The notes under the pieces are model-generated. The model had not been told where the DNA came from. It saw nothing but the letters and a program-made list of their open reading frames with translations, and made no database searches. From Cordia subcordata (lineage: Eukaryota; Streptophyta; Magnoliopsida; Boraginales; Cordiaceae), in contig JAPTOF010000026.1 of assembly GCA_028554755.1 (NCBI GenBank), forward strand, positions 930,001-994,000: a stretch of DNA of 64,000 nt, given 5' to 3'. The position numbers were made by a program, and so were the translations under genes. The number at the start of each line of letters is the position of its first letter. Within the stretch, counting starts at the first letter, position 1. Below, one piece after another: positions 36,701 through 48,169 of the stretch.

Positions 36701-39700
36701 CATAATCAAGGAACTGTATAACCCTGCATAAGTTGAACCAGTTCAAATGAAGGAAAAAGCAAATGTATATTTCTCTTCAACAGGATTATGCGCATGGTTA
36801 TGGGACCAATCATCAACTAAATAATTGGAATAGAAAAGACAATATTAAGTGCATCAATCATATGATTGTCTATGACTGAGCATAACAAAAGGGAAGAATA
36901 GACAGATTTTATAGGTGAAGTGTAAGCAGTGACAAAAGATAGAATAATGTCTAACCAGGTAAGAAAACACGTATATGCATTGTAGACGAGCTTCAAGGGT
37001 GAGAAAATAGAGGTACCTGGATTCAGGAACCTGCTGACTTTCTGCTTCTTTTGCATTTCCTTTGCATTGCAAAGCAGCAACTTGCTTATCAGGTGAATTT
37101 TTCTCTTTTCCATTTGGCATAGGATGTGCAGCCTGCTGAGGAAACTGAACACCAGCACTCTGAAAAGAAAACCTCAGTCATTACCTTAGTTGCAAAAAAG
37201 GGGATCCTTTCTTGAAATCATCCAAATACCTCTCAACGTTGTTAATATTGCAATTTGAAGAACAGAATGCTGACTTAGTGATCAAGTGGACCAGTCATTA
37301 TAAGACATATAATTGAGACACATGACAGGATGAAGAAGGGATTGTTTTTAGTCCTTATCAATTATTATTCTTTTTCCAAGTTTGTCAATCTAAGGCATAA
37401 TTTTGAATAGTAAGTAAAACACTACTCACTAAAAGGTACTTCCAGTAAGAGGCTCATATATTCATGGCCACTAAAGAGGTACAAGGTTGAAGTATTTAAA
37501 AGGGTACATCTACAACAGGTTAAGTTTTGCTCCCTCCAGTCCATATTGAAAGTCTTATTTTTAATTTGTGGGCTCTTTCAAAATAATGTCACTGATAAGG
37601 AAGAGAGTTTAGAGAGAGAGAAGGGTTTGCAAAATGAGATTGCGTCAATTGTATTGTATGTTCGAGTACATGCACCAGGTATTTACAGTTTGTAGCTTAT
37701 ACATTAGGTATTTCCACTACTAACTTACTAACCAGTGCTCTTTCCATTTCCTACAACAAACTGCACGTGAGCAGCTCATTTGAGCACATTTAACACATTT
37801 TGCACTTGTGTCAATTACATATTTGAGAATAATCTATTGACTAACTTGAGCTACCATATGGCTCGACTAGTTTAACTAACTGCTAACTAACTAGCCTAGA
37901 GCTTATCATCCCCCCTCAAGCTGAACCGAGAAGATTGAAAGAGAAGCTTGGAGAGTAGGTAGTGATATTTAGCAACAGGTAGAGCCTTTTGTGAAGAAGT
38001 CAGCTACTTTCTGAAGTAGGGACGCACTGCAGCCTTAGATTGTTGGAGCTAACATATCCCCACACAGAAGGGTAATCCAAATCAATATGTTTTGTTCTCG
38101 TGGAAAAACAGAGCTGGCAGCTATGGTAGTGGCTGAAGAGTTTGAATACCAAAGTCTAGGATAATTGATAAGCATGGACATGATAGGAGAAATTTTATCC
38201 ATCTGATTTCTGCTGTTATGCAGATTAGGCTCCTATATTCTGTCTCTGTAGAAGATCTAGTAATAGCAGGTAGCAAAGTTTCTATAGAAATAAAGAGTTA
38301 GCAACTTTGATACATGTGAATCTCTCATAAATAAGAGACTGGATAGGAGATGGTTGCCAGTTTTAGACACATACATGGATTTCTACAAGTGACACACATA
38401 GTTTGGGAAGTTAGGATCCACAAGACAATGGGTCACCTGCATATATAATTTTTCCAGTCGCTTTCTTTAAGATGGCATTATATTTTTTGGAACAAAATAA
38501 GATTAAAAAAAAATAGGACCAATTGTGTGGAGACACACTCCAGATCATACAGAAGAAACAAAAACTATTTGTAGTTTTTCTGGCTAATTCACACTGAAGA
38601 GATGAGAAGAATATTATGGCTTAGTTTGTCCTAAATTTCAGGTATTGAATTGTAGAAAAAGCTTTTCAAAAAAGGTTAAATTTAGAAATTCTCGTTTCTT
38701 TTAGCTTTTCTGCTTTAGCTTTTACATAGAAGCTATTTGAAAAATGGGTCAAACAGATTAGTTTCAGCTTTGAAACTCAAAGAAAGTTCCTTCAAATATC
38801 TAAAAGCTAGGCCAAAAAGAGCCTATGTAAATAGGGCTTAACAATGAGAGTATCTTGCACATAGCACTTAAAATGAATATTGGATATTAGAGCTTAAAAA
38901 TAAAGAAGTTTAGGGGCTCGTTATAAGTGTTCACACAGAGTGCCCATGAATGAAACTAATCATTTTAAGTGTATGCTGACAACAGAAATTCTCAGCCTAA
39001 TTATAATTTTGTTTCAAATATTCTGCTTTTTTGAAGGGTATGCTGACAACAGAAATTCTCAGCATGTTATCCACCTACCACCAAGTCATAATATGCAGAA
39101 TAATACTGGGGGAACCTCCCAGAAGCTCCACCAAGTGATGTTTGTGCAGCATCTAGAAGAAGAAATATCTTCTCTCGTACAGGCAGGTCTGACTGTAAAA
39201 GGCGGGAGGAAAACCAAATTCATAATTGTACTAATAAAATCAGCTATTAGATATGAATCACAGAAGGGATAGATAATGAACCTTTTTCTTAACTATCTTT
39301 ACAAGTATGGGGAGCACTCCACTATCTATGACTTGCTTATGAACAGGTTCTCCAATATTGTTCATCAACATCTCCAGCAACTGCATAGTAGGTGATAATA
39401 AGATTGGTTCAGACCAATACAAGTGTTATCATCTTATTATCTGTACAATTTTTCAGACCAACAAAGAAGTATTCTTCTTTAGTTATTTCTTTGAAGCTGG
39501 TCTCCAGTCCAGTAAAAATAATTAAAACTTGAAAAATATGAAGTATCCAATTCTTTCTTGATAAAGAAAAAGGTTCCTATTTCTTTATTTCTTTGTCTTA
39601 ATTCATGAAATTTTGTCAAATACAGCAGAAAATCTGGGTACTCACTGATACCGCAAACAGTTGAGTGTTTGGCTTTTTACTTCCCAGACGTTTCTTGATC

Positions 39701-41252
39701 GCTTTTATAACATATTCAGCCTGCCTGTATGCCCAAACATCAAAAATTATGACCAAAGAAATAGTTAAAGTAATTATAAGGGTCAATATTCTGGGAATCA
39801 GAGTACATGAAATATGTTGGATCATGAATGTTCTGAAGTTACGCTATTCTCAACAAGTAAATTAGTTCATCCTAGCACTTAAAGATATTTTTGGGTAACC
39901 CTTTCTTGAGTTACTTCACCAAATAAATACAAAATTAGGAAAATTGGCGAAATAAATTTATACCATGGATCTGAATACGGAGTTCTATAAAGAGAATTGT
40001 GCTAAGAAGCACTGATACTAACACTACCACAGGCACAATATGAGAGGGCCAAGCCAACAAGGCATCTTTAAAAACAATATGACACTAGATGTTTAGAACA
40101 CGTTACACATAATTATGCACACACATATGTTGTTAACATAATCATACAAACATATGTCCCATATGTTGTTGTTGAAGACTAATTAAAGTGACTTGACACA
40201 GTTACAGAATGGTGGATTCTATTGGATAACTTCACTCGGTTTTGTTACAACTTAAAACAATATAATAAACAATGCAAAGTCTAATTCTCTGATCAGAATG
40301 AGGATGAGTGTCTGAGATTGTCAATATTGAATAGATGTTCCACATGGACAAGTTAGCTTGTGAGGAGTATCCATGCTTTGTATGATTTATGTGTTACACA
40401 TCCACCTAATCATTCCTCTCACAGTACGTAAAGGTCATGGAAAAGTATGAATCTAAGGTTCAAGGGCCTGATATCAAAATAACCTCTTGCAGTGTATGAA
40501 GGTCATGGAGAAGGATGAATTTAAGGTTCAAGGGCCCGGTATGGAACGCTCCAGATGATGTTGGACTTGGGATCTTGAATAATGGCTTTTCAACTAGCTT
40601 CACAAAACTAAATGGTTCCGATTTCTCAGAGAAGCAATGCTTCTATCTTTGAAAAGTTGCACATAACATAAAACTTCTAAACACACTCCTCCAGAGAGTA
40701 CCAAACAGACTTTCAACACAAATTTTCATCCATCTACAAAAGATTGCGCAAATACCAAATTTGTCAAATATTCACCCACTCAAAAGAACAGCTAGTTTGA
40801 TGCAACAGCTGGCACCATTATCATTCATCTTGCATTTCCACGATTCCCGATGTTTTATAAACTGTATGAAATGGCTATGCAACTTATTAATATATCAACC
40901 CTCTAATCTTTCATAATTACATAAAACAATGATACGGGTAAAGACGACAGCTAGTAGCCACAAAAAGATAGAACAACAAGATGAAAAGAGTAAAATCAAG
41001 AAACCAGAACATAAAGCATGATGAAAGAATAAAAGAATCCAGAATAACTCAAACCCCTTAAAAACAATGACCACGGCAGCAGAATCAACGAGAGCAAGAG
41101 AAAATCAACAGCAGGTATTAGACAGAGCCGAAACTGGCGCTTAGAGCTTACTTATGATCACGCGCAACTAATTCGCAAATCTTGATGTTCATTGTCCAAT
41201 CAATTTCAGCAAGTTTGTCACTGGTTGCAGCATTTACAAGCTCTGCTGCCAT
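27427..41252 (-). CDS. TOL5: TOM1-like (TOL) protein with VHS and GAT domains, nine exons
   Basis: Plant TOL proteins bind ubiquitinated plasma-membrane cargo and pass it to the ESCRT route for vacuolar degradation. Coding exons on the minus strand: 41252-41152, 39724-39646, 39380-39282, 39192-39079, 37159-37017, 33659-33584, 30174-30089, 29125-28961 and 27754-27427. All introns are GT-AG and all phases close, giving 396 residues. The VHS domain is residues 1 to about 140 ([58 protein letters not shown]). The GAT domain is about 179-260 ([40 protein letters not shown]). An acidic patch ([20 protein letters not shown]) and a proline-rich tail with [20 protein letters not shown] follow. The start is the first ATG after a purine-rich leader. 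The start and tail fit the TOL3/4/5 clade. The symbol TOL5 rests on clade and on the neighbouring alcohol dehydrogenase, as in Arabidopsis. Intron TEs are many, yet no coding damage is visible. Confidence 0.93.
27755..28662. other. TOL intron 8, main part
   Basis: No mobile element is recognisable. The left copy of the 166-bp duplication follows at 28663. Confidence 0.4.
28663..28994. repeat. 166-bp tandem duplication across the exon 8/intron 8 border of the TOL gene
   Basis: Copy 1 is 28663-28828 and copy 2 is 28829-28994. They begin atagtttttaatcaattag and end cttcatctt. Two differences are obvious (ctccccctccc against ctctccctccc, gtagatgat against gtagctgat). Copy 2 holds the used donor (28960) and the last 34 bases of exon 8. 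Copy 1 repeats both. Confidence 0.95.
28961..29125 (-). CDS. TOL exon 8
   Basis: 165 nt: [20 protein letters not shown] then [18 protein letters not shown] and [16 protein letters not shown]. Acceptor ATAG, donor GTAAGC. Its last 34 bases and donor are copied once more at 28795-28828 by a 166-bp tandem duplication. Confidence 0.92.
29324..29704. mobile_element. Tourist-like MITE in TOL intron 7
   Basis: The left end GAGTCTATTTGGCCCAGCT and the inverse of the right end GGTTCTGTTTAGTCTAGCT are imperfect inverted repeats. TAA flanks both ends (29321-29323 and 29705-29707). 381 bp, non-coding. Confidence 0.75.
30089..30174 (-). CDS. TOL exon 7
   Basis: 86 nt: [20 protein letters not shown] then IMHLAMTS. 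Acceptor CCAG, donor GTAAGA. Second GAT helix. Confidence 0.92.
30424..30512 (-). mobile_element. tRNA-derived SINE, copy 2, in TOL intron 6
   Basis: Minus strand: A-box-like TAACTCAAGTGGTTGAGG (30504-30487), B-box GGTTCAAATC (30460-30451), then a (GT)n tail seen as (AC)n at 30424-30445. The two boxes match SINE copy 1 almost base for base. Confidence 0.6.
30965..31290. repeat. Diverged tandem duplication with a 166-bp period in TOL intron 6
   Basis: Copy 1 starts attacagtatatccatgctta at 30965 and copy 2 starts attaccatatatccatgctt at 31131. Both continue through ggttcaaagaagtata, gcatatgcatcctcacctta and cactgctcttgc. Copies have diverged by several substitutions and a gap. Confidence 0.85.
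31411..31695. mobile_element. Mutator-like foldback MITE with internal palindromes
   Basis: Ends GAGAGAATGAGTTA and its inverse TAACTCATTCTCTC. Long arms pair (ccaaaatgccatgtttcag against the inverse of aaaaacacggcattttg). Flanks TTGATTTGG (31402-31410) and TTGATTCAG (31696-31704) agree at 7 of 9 bases, as for a 9-bp Mutator target. Three palindromes of the type cgagttttcgaaactcg lie at 31508, 31539 and 31585. Confidence 0.72.
31705..33583. other. TOL intron 6, right part, with small tandem duplications
   Basis: Holds a 58-bp offset repeat (32351 and 32409, aggatccataattatcttct), a 28-bp repeat (32587 and 32615, agcagcttc.aatgtcagc) and a diverged 145-bp offset repeat (32807 and 32952, ctagaaaggct). 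Open frames here have no recognised similarity. Confidence 0.6.
33584..33659 (-). CDS. TOL exon 6
   Basis: 76 nt: [20 protein letters not shown] then TRHPE. Acceptor TCAG, donor GTATAT. First helix of the GAT three-helix bundle. Confidence 0.92.
33660..34112. other. TOL intron 5, left part
   Basis: No gene or repeat recognised. Confidence 0.35.
34118..34488 (+). mobile_element. Complete TRIM element (miniature LTR retrotransposon) in TOL intron 5
   Basis: LTRs of 120 bp (34118-34237) and 117 bp (34372-34488) start tgtta(g/a)agtatttcct and end cttc(a/g)ca. The primer site tggtatcacagc is at 34238, and the purine tract gtgagggggga precedes the right LTR. Flanks CATGT at 34113-34117 and 34489-34493 are an exact 5-bp target duplication. 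The 134-bp interior has three tccacgtgtgac repeats and no coding capacity. It is antisense to the host gene. Confidence 0.92.
34829..35189. mobile_element. Tourist-like MITE in TOL intron 5
   Basis: Left end GGGCCTGATTGGAATCAG, inverse of right end GGCCTGTTAGGTTTCA. Left flank TAA, right flank ATA, so the target duplication is imperfect. 361 bp, AT-rich, non-coding. Confidence 0.55.
35190..37016. other. TOL intron 5, right part
   Basis: Around 35790-35930 a string resembling the end of a plant LINE reading frame is seen (frame with LKRNEW and, after a stop, IHIANP; DNA cacccaccgagtgggac-like), at low confidence. At 36101-36150 a block of nearly pure C and G stands out against AT-rich flanks. 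No other feature. Confidence 0.3.
37017..37159 (-). CDS. TOL exon 5
   Basis: 143 nt: [20 protein letters not shown] then [11 protein letters not shown] and a polar linker to ...VPES. Acceptor TCAG, donor GTACCT. This is the flexible VHS-GAT linker. Confidence 0.9.
37593..38150 (-). mobile_element. Copia relic F: 3' LTR and RNase H end, in TOL intron 4
   Basis: The LTR 37908-37593 (316 bp) starts TGATAAGCTC and ends CTTATCA on the minus strand, so its termini are inverted repeats. A purine tract (gcttgagggggga) lies at 37921-37909. Upstream, broken frames read [15 protein letters not shown] and [14 protein letters not shown], the copia RNase H end. The rest of the element, including the 5' LTR, is not seen. 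Confidence 0.75.
38618..38823. mobile_element. Small MITE related to the 29324 element, in TOL intron 4
   Basis: Ends GGCTTAGTTTGTCC and the inverse of the right end GGCTCTTTTTGGCC. TAT flanks both sides. The right arm inverse continues TAGCTTTTAGATA, as in the left arm of the MITE at 29324. Confidence 0.5.
39079..39192 (-). CDS. TOL exon 4
   Basis: 114 nt: [20 protein letters not shown] then [18 protein letters not shown]. Acceptor ACAG, donor GTAGGT. The end of the VHS superhelix. Confidence 0.93.
39282..39380 (-). CDS. TOL exon 3
   Basis: 99 nt: [20 protein letters not shown] then [13 protein letters not shown]. Acceptor GCAG, donor GTTCAT (a weak but GT donor). Confidence 0.92.
39646..39724 (-). 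CDS. TOL exon 2
   Basis: 79 nt: [20 protein letters not shown] then QLFAVS. Acceptor ACAG, donor GTGAGT. This is VHS helix 3, with the KRL..K.P..Q motif. Confidence 0.93.
39725..41151. other. TOL intron 1
   Basis: Contains a diverged 58-bp tandem duplication (40425-40482 and 40483-40541, cagt..gtaaaggtcatgg). No mobile element or gene recognised. Confidence 0.45.
41152..41252 (-). CDS. TOL exon 1
   Basis: Encodes [20 protein letters not shown] and [13 protein letters not shown], the start of the VHS domain. Donor GTAAGC. Leader sequence with a GGAGGAGGAGG run sits just before the ATG. Confidence 0.92.
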
Positions 41253-41280
41253 TTGTTTCGACCTTCCTCCTCCTCCTAAA

Positions 41281-41648
41281 CTAAGATCAACAAGTTGCAA
41301 GCAAGTAACTCTTACTTAAACATACAAATTACAACAACAGTTTAGCATCAACTCCAACAATTGCTTATGATTAATTTAACAAGCTAATAACTTACAAACA
41401 GACTTCAAAACCAAATCCAAAAGAAAAGCTTTGAGATCCCAACCAAAATCTAATAAAAAAACTTGTGTACACTAATCAAAACAAAGAACTAACTCAAATT
41501 CAGATTAAGTTAAGCCTAAACAGAAACAAATGAAAAGAATTTTTGTATCTCATTTAAAAAAAAAGGGGAAAAAAAGAAAAAAGAGAGAGATGGAAGAAAT
41601 TAATTATATATCAAAATCAAAGCTATTAAAATTAATTAATAATGGTAC
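41281..41648 (-). other. Likely 5' UTR intron of the TOL gene
   Basis: On the minus strand cgctgcag|gtacc at 41649/41648 is a good donor, and gatcttag at 41281 precedes the leader that carries the ATG. A non-coding first exon would end at 41649. Not confirmed by transcripts. Confidence 0.45.
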
Positions 41649-41649
41649 C

Positions 41650-42321
41650 TGCAGCGAATGCGGGAAACAGAAAATGACTTGTTGAATCAGCAATGACAAG
41701 TGAAAGAGACCGCAGTCATTCTGTACGTATATGATAAGTATGTGTGTTTTTGTGTGTGTATATATTATATATGTATATTATATGTATTAATAATATATAC
41801 AGCTAATAAGCTTTATTATGTATGTTGGATGATGAATAGGTGACAGCAAGCTTCCTAAAGATTTCTTACAAATACAAAATACGTATCACTCGCTTTTGCT
41901 TTATAGCAATATATATATATATATATACAGTAAAAAGAAAAAGGAAAAAAGGAAAAGCTAGAAGAATCTTAGTAGACTAGTAAAGTAAACAGATTTATTT
42001 ATTTATTTAAAGTAGCTGTTTTTTTAGAAGTAGTAAAACAATTGGTGTAACACAAGAAAGCGATGGTTGTAAAGGGGAAAGCAGCATTAAAGGCCCTACC
42101 GCCTCCGCCAGCGTGTAGCGGAGCAGTGCCTAGCCGCGCGTGCGCAAATATTACCATGCACCGTGCTTGTAGTACATTATTTTTTTTTCTTTTGTTATTC
42201 TATTTTATTTTCTTATTTTTAATTTTGCAATTTTAATGTTAGCTTTTCAATGTCTAAATAAATGAGTTTTGTTTGGGCTTTGTTTTGTTACGGTTGCAAG
42301 AAATAAAAAATATGAAGAAGT
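41650..42321 (-). promoter_or_regulatory. Probable TOL promoter and upstream region
   Basis: AT-rich stretches with TATA-like strings (41760-41800), a CA/GT-rich segment near 41745 and a compact GC-rich segment at 42090-42160 with many CpG. No core elements can be fixed without a transcript start. Confidence 0.3.
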
Positions 42322-43497
42322 GCCAGCAGAGAGTTTTATGAGCAAACTATGAAAATATGTTCAAATTCATGAGATTTAGAAAGAACTTTTCAGTGAGACA
42401 ACTATGAAATTTTTGCAACTTCATGGGTAAATTGTCTGTCGCCTTGACTTGTAGTTCCATTTACAGCCTATCCTCAACATTGATCAAGGAAGTTTCTTTG
42501 TTCCCTACTTGTGCTTTTCGTTTTGATTTTCCTTTGGCATTGAGGACACCATCAATTTTAAAGTTTGGGGTTAGGAGAATATTCAACTTTGAGTTGGAGT
42601 TTATGTCTCGTTGCTTACTATCCCATAGTGTTTTGTTTATTATGTTTGTGTCAACTACTAATTCTTTTGGGAAGAAGAAGAAAAAAACAACTCATAATCT
42701 TGTGAACTTGCTTTGAATTGCAAATTTGTGTTAGGACCATTGCGTTCCATGACTTCTGAGCTAAATGGATTTTAAGAGGGATTCATACATATACGATATC
42801 TTGAAAGGTCTAGAATCTGAGAATTACATTTGTTGGTAGTGGCTAAAGAAACATCCTGATTTGTTTTTTTTAGCTTGTGGAGATTAATGTGCTATGGATT
42901 ATTAAGGGAACCCATTTGAGATTTGGCCTAAACATGTTTAAGTAACTAAGATCGTTACTCCTCACAATTAAAAGCATTTCAAATGAATTGAGAAAAAAGT
43001 GGGCGGGGGAATGCAGTGGCAAAGCCTTAAATAAATACTCTGCTGTTCCATACTCTAAATTTAACTCAACTCATACTCTAAATTCAACTTAACATGAGTA
43101 TGACGATTTCTGAATATGATGGTCAACTGAAAAGTATTATGACAGAGAGATTAGCCCAAACTGCAAATGAATGTGCTTATTGAAAAAGAGGAATAATAGT
43201 CTCCATACTAGCCTTGTTTGTAGAAGTCTCTTTTGGGTGACTTTCAAGGTCCGGATATAGTTTTAATAGCAAGTTAACTTTCTAATTCATATGTGTGGAT
43301 TCATGCCTCTAAAACGTCTTTGAGCTAGTATACCATGCTTGCTTCTTTAAACTTCACTATATGTTATATGTATGAAGTAAGGCTTAAACTTTATGGGATG
43401 AGGTAGCTGGGATGTGGTTTGCAAGTCAAAGTTTATTGAGTTTTGTGTGTTTTTTTTGTTTACTCAAGGGCGAGTAAAATTCAAAATTTGGGGTAGC
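42322..43497 (+). mobile_element. Gypsy (Tat/Athila-like) 3' internal region G
   Basis: The string ggcattgaggacaccatcaa followed by tttaaagtttggggttagga is the pre-3'-LTR leader common in this group. A stem-loop TTTACTC-AAGGGC-GAGTAAA is at 43459-43478, then the purine tract ttggggtagc and an LTR start TGATACATTG at 43498. There is no coding sequence that I can recognise. Confidence 0.5.
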
Positions 43498-44024
43498 TGA
43501 TACATTGTACTTTTATAGTGATTTTAGGTTTGTATTTGGTGTCTTGGTTTAGTATTTTGGTAAAAATTCAATGCTTTTGCTGTTATTTTGTTAGGATGAG
43601 TTATTGGAATTAGGTTGCTACTTAATTGTGTTTTTTGTGTGTTTTAAGTGTGCTTTCTTTGAGTTGGAAAAGTCCTCACAGCAGAGAATTCCGTAGTTGA
43701 CCCGTGAAAATCATCAAAGGCCATAAAGTTGCCAGAAATTTTAAGAGTAGAAGACTAGAGAGTTTCATGGCCGAACCATGAAAGTGTAAATAATAAATAA
43801 TACCATGGCCTGCCCATGAAGTTGCAGCTGCGGGAATCACAAAGAATGTTCTTTTTGGAAATTTTAGATCTTATCCTAATTGAAATAGGAGACTTTTAGA
43901 AAAGAAAAGAAGACTTTTGGGCTTGTTTGGTTGTTGTTTTTATTTTTTGTTTTGAAAACCTTTCTTCAAAACATATTTCAAAAACAGTTTTTGAGAATAA
44001 AAATTTTAAAAAACTTGTTGGTAA
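43498..44024 (+). repeat. Start of a gypsy LTR (element G), interrupted
   Basis: Follows the purine tract of element G with TGATACATTG. It is cut at 44025 by another LTR element. Its continuation was not identified with confidence. Confidence 0.4.
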
Positions 44025-44465
44025 TGTTAAGAATTCAAGGTGTTGGAATGAAGAATAAACAATGAGAAAGATAAATGACGAACACCAATATTTAACATGG
44101 TTCGGCTTTCTGCCTACATCCACTGACAGATAAGAGAATTCCACTATGATTTAAGTGAATATATCACAGAGAGAGGGCTCGACCTTGAGAGCCCTTGCCT
44201 CTCACATTCTCCTTCTCAAGGTCTCTTGCTTTCTATCTCATCTCTCTTTCTATGTCTCACACAAATACAATAGGCAAAGCCCCTATCTATAGAGTGCAAG
44301 AGACAATAAATATATCAATACTAAGAATATGGTAATATTACAAATATGGCAAGACTAGAGATATGACAGGTCAATAAAAAAGGTAGGACTTCTAATTTGG
44401 TTAGAATTAGAATTCTTACAGCCCATATCCTTAAGGATCCATCAAAATACGGGTCACACCTCACA
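44025..44465 (-). repeat. 3' LTR of element H
   Basis: Minus strand TGTGAGGTGTGACCCG... to ...GAATTCTTAACA. Pairs with 48170-48606. Confidence 0.78.
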
Positions 44466-46856
44466 AATCTCCACCTTGGACCATCTTTGCTCTTCATTAG
44501 TGACTTTGAATCCCTCTTGCTTCGAGCTGCCTTTGTCCAATGACATGCTTGTTGTCATGCATTGCTTATGCCTCCTAAGTCCCTAGCCACCTGCTAGAAT
44601 TTGTTCCGACAGTATCTCTTTGATCTTTCGCGATCATCTCAAGATTGAGCTAACATCTGTAATGCTTCGAGTAATCTAAGGAACTCTTCTGAGTGTCCAC
44701 ACAGCATCTTCAACAGCTAATCACAACGCTCCACTTCTTCCTTAGATCTGTGAATGTGAACATCGCCATCTTCACCTGCAAGACCAACCCACTGAATCTC
44801 ACTAGGACTAGGCCCGCTAATCTTACCACAGGAGCCTTGGCTATGCACTCACACTCTCTAAGACACCGTATTAGCCTCCAATGCAAATCCCAGAGATCCT
44901 CTAACTCGTTTACTCACCGTTCAGTGCCCCGATGTGTTGCGACATCTTAGAGACACACCCGTCTCAACCTGTTAATCCGCCTGATTTAACCATCTTTGGC
45001 CATCTTCTAGAACACACTTTGAACTTCTTCCCAAGCTCCACCTAATGCATGGCACCATAGTCCAAACTAGCTCCAAGATATACCTTGTTGTGTACCTCTA
45101 TATGCTGAGTCACCCAGACTGCACAATTGTTAATGTACAGAACTTCTAAAGCTTCTACCTAGCTTCACATGTTCCCCTATTCCACGATTTGCCTCAACCA
45201 ATACTTCTCAGTCTCTCTTGTTGTCCCATATCTCTACTGAAAACCCTCAGGAGACTCATTCTCTGAATACCACAGTAGAAAACCTCATTCTCCACACTTT
45301 CTCTTACCCTCCAACTTGCCATCCTCCAAATGAGCAGAGCAACTCATCAGCAAGACAACTACAACTGAATAATGCTTGTAGAAGCTATAGATGAAGATCG
45401 AATCACGTAGTAGCACACCTCAATCTCAAATCTCTAACTCATGGCAATATCAAGAAAGCTCCAACTTTCTCCCAAAGAGTTCACCCAAACTCTTTCCACA
45501 AATATTCCAACCTATGTCCTTTTAGAGACCCTTATTGCTCTCCACTCAACACCTTATTAGAATGCTGATAATCTTTATTAGTATCTACCAATTACCTCTG
45601 CAAGTTTGCATCCACACAAGTGATCACTACCACCAGGAGGAACCCACACGACAGCTCTACTGAACCAGGTCTCATTCTACTTACCTAAGACACACGCTCA
45701 CCAACATAAGTCTATTTGTCTTCTCTGCGACGCAGCACCCACTAGTTCCTCGCAGTCAATCTTTCTCTCACATGTGGCTTATACTGCCACAAGACTGTGG
45801 TGTCTTCGTCACTTCTTCCCGATGCAACTGACACGTACTCATCCAAAAAGACCACACAACATTTGTCCATCAATCTCTAGCTGTTTGGCACTTTTCACAA
45901 TCGAAAGACATCTTTATTCTCTCTAAAACACATACAACCACTTGGAATTTGGCAGAACGGATTGCAAATTCAGACTTAATGCATCGAAAATCCTTTAGGA
46001 ACCCTTGGTCAACTTCGGTCAATAGGTCAAACTTAAAACACGGTCAAAGTTTAAAAATTCCAAAAACACGTAATTTAGAGTCACATTTTTAAAAATGAGC
46101 TCAAATTCGAAATCCATGAAAAACATTAGGTAGCTCTTGGTTAACTCTTTTTGGCCTTAGTCAAACCTTGGTCAAGTTGGTCAAAGCTTATAGTCAAATG
46201 AGCATACTATTTTAAAACATGTAAAGCACTACATTTTTGCCTCTTACCAAATCAAGACAACTTCAGATCAAACGGTTGAGATCTGTTAGTACAATACAAG
46301 CTCCTGCGGAGTAAAACATTAAATCATTGCTCACCATCTTTTTCACCCGACTAGACAACACCCATAACTTAAAGAGTGAACTTGACCCAATTCGACCTCA
46401 TGTCACAATCTACCCATCTAATCATCCATCGGACTTTACTTCCGCAATTTTCACCAGCTGAGCGAGCTATTTCGAGGCCTCCAATCGACGCTCCAATATA
46501 GATCCATCATCCATCACCATATATTGCCGTGCTCATTTGAGCTCTTGCCGCTATTAGCTCTGGCCACCTCACGTCAGACAAGCACCACCAGAAGCTCCTC
46601 GTTGGTCTACTGGTGATATGCAACATGTCCTTCGATAACGCACCGGCACTGTTTCACCATGAAAGCTCAGCCCTGCCTTCTTTAACACATTGATGGCAAC
46701 CCTACGCTACCTTATGTTTCGCTGACTTACCGATATCATCCTCGTGATGCTACGGCTCTAGCATTGCCTTCAAACACCAATCTAACACTGGTAACACCAC
46801 CACGATCATTATAACGGCCACGGTTTCTCTTCTTGCTGAAGTCTTCTTCAGCATCC

Positions 46857-47739
46857 TATGAAGCATGGACATGATACATAGACACGCAACACGATAGGAT
46901 ACGACACACTGATATATTTTTTTTCAAAAACCTAGAACATGACACACTGGGGATACGTTAAATAAATATTTACATTTATAGATATATTGCATACATATTA
47001 TTTTTATCATGATAGAAAACAATAAACAAGACTAAATCACAATATAACATAATATTCAACATATAAGATGTAACAACCATTAAAAAAAAAAGAACACTAC
47101 TTGTATTCCACGTCTAAGTTTGTATCAATGCATGTATATATCTTGCCATGTATTTGGGTCAAATTGCAAAATATACAATATTTGAGGGGTTAAATCATAA
47201 TTAGACATAACTTATATTTGCAAACATAAAAGACAAAAGCAAACTTGCCTAATCTCTCCCTTATTTCCTCACCTGTCACTTTCTCAAACCAAGATAAGAT
47301 GAAAGAAGAAGAAATGAAACAAAGCTTCTCTCTTTCTCTCCCCCCTCTCTCTCTTCTCTATTGCATGTCCCGTGTTAGGGGATGTATGTATATATATATT
47401 GCCAGCGTCTGCCAAGCTTGAGCATATGTGAGTTTTGAATTTTTTTTTGGTTCGGCGTAAGTGAAGCTTCATAGCATATCGAATTGGGAGAAGATTTTGA
47501 TCTTTGTTTTTCTGTTTTTTTAAGTTGCCCCAAAAAGTTTTAAAAATTATAAAAGAACCCCGCACATGTTCATTTCACGTGTTGTCTTATGTCACCGCGT
47601 GTTGGGAGTGTGTCCCCGCATATCGAAAATTAAAAAAAATAAAATTCTAACACATGTCTAAACATGTCGAAGGCGTGTCAGTGTCCAACACGTGTTCGAT
47701 ATGCGATACGTTGCCCTATAGAGGTATCCATGCTTCGTA
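46857..47739. mobile_element. Foldback insertion inside element H
   Basis: Left end TATGAAGCATGGACA and inverse of right end TACGAAGCATGGATA. Both subterminal regions are rich in ACACG-type strings (gacacgcaacacg; tgtccaacacgtgttcg). 883 bp, no transposase. Target duplication not visible. Confidence 0.5.
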
Positions 47740-48169
47740 ACTGGCTTTCAATCATGATGAAGATATGGCTAAATAGCTCATTTCCTTACTACGAGCGATT
47801 TGGTATCAAGAACAACCAATGCCGTCTACCTAAGATATCAAGTCCATGCCCATAGCCACACCCTGAAGCTCACACCGGCGTCACCTTTTTCGGCCATGGA
47901 ATAGTGACATCCTTTTTTCTTTGCAAGGCAATGATGTCATCCTCCTATTGATGATGATGTTAGCAATTTTCTGCAATAGCTCTAGTCTCCTTTTCTATTT
48001 TCTCATGCCAAAATTACATCCAAGTTTCAAATTGGATTTTTCTTTTCGTCAACAATGCAACGAAAGCACCAAAATCACAAAAAACCACAAATTTTTTTGT
48101 GTGTTTTCCCTCATGCCCATGACCTCACATCGTCACACCCAGTCCCCAAGTCGGGCTCTAATACCAGTT

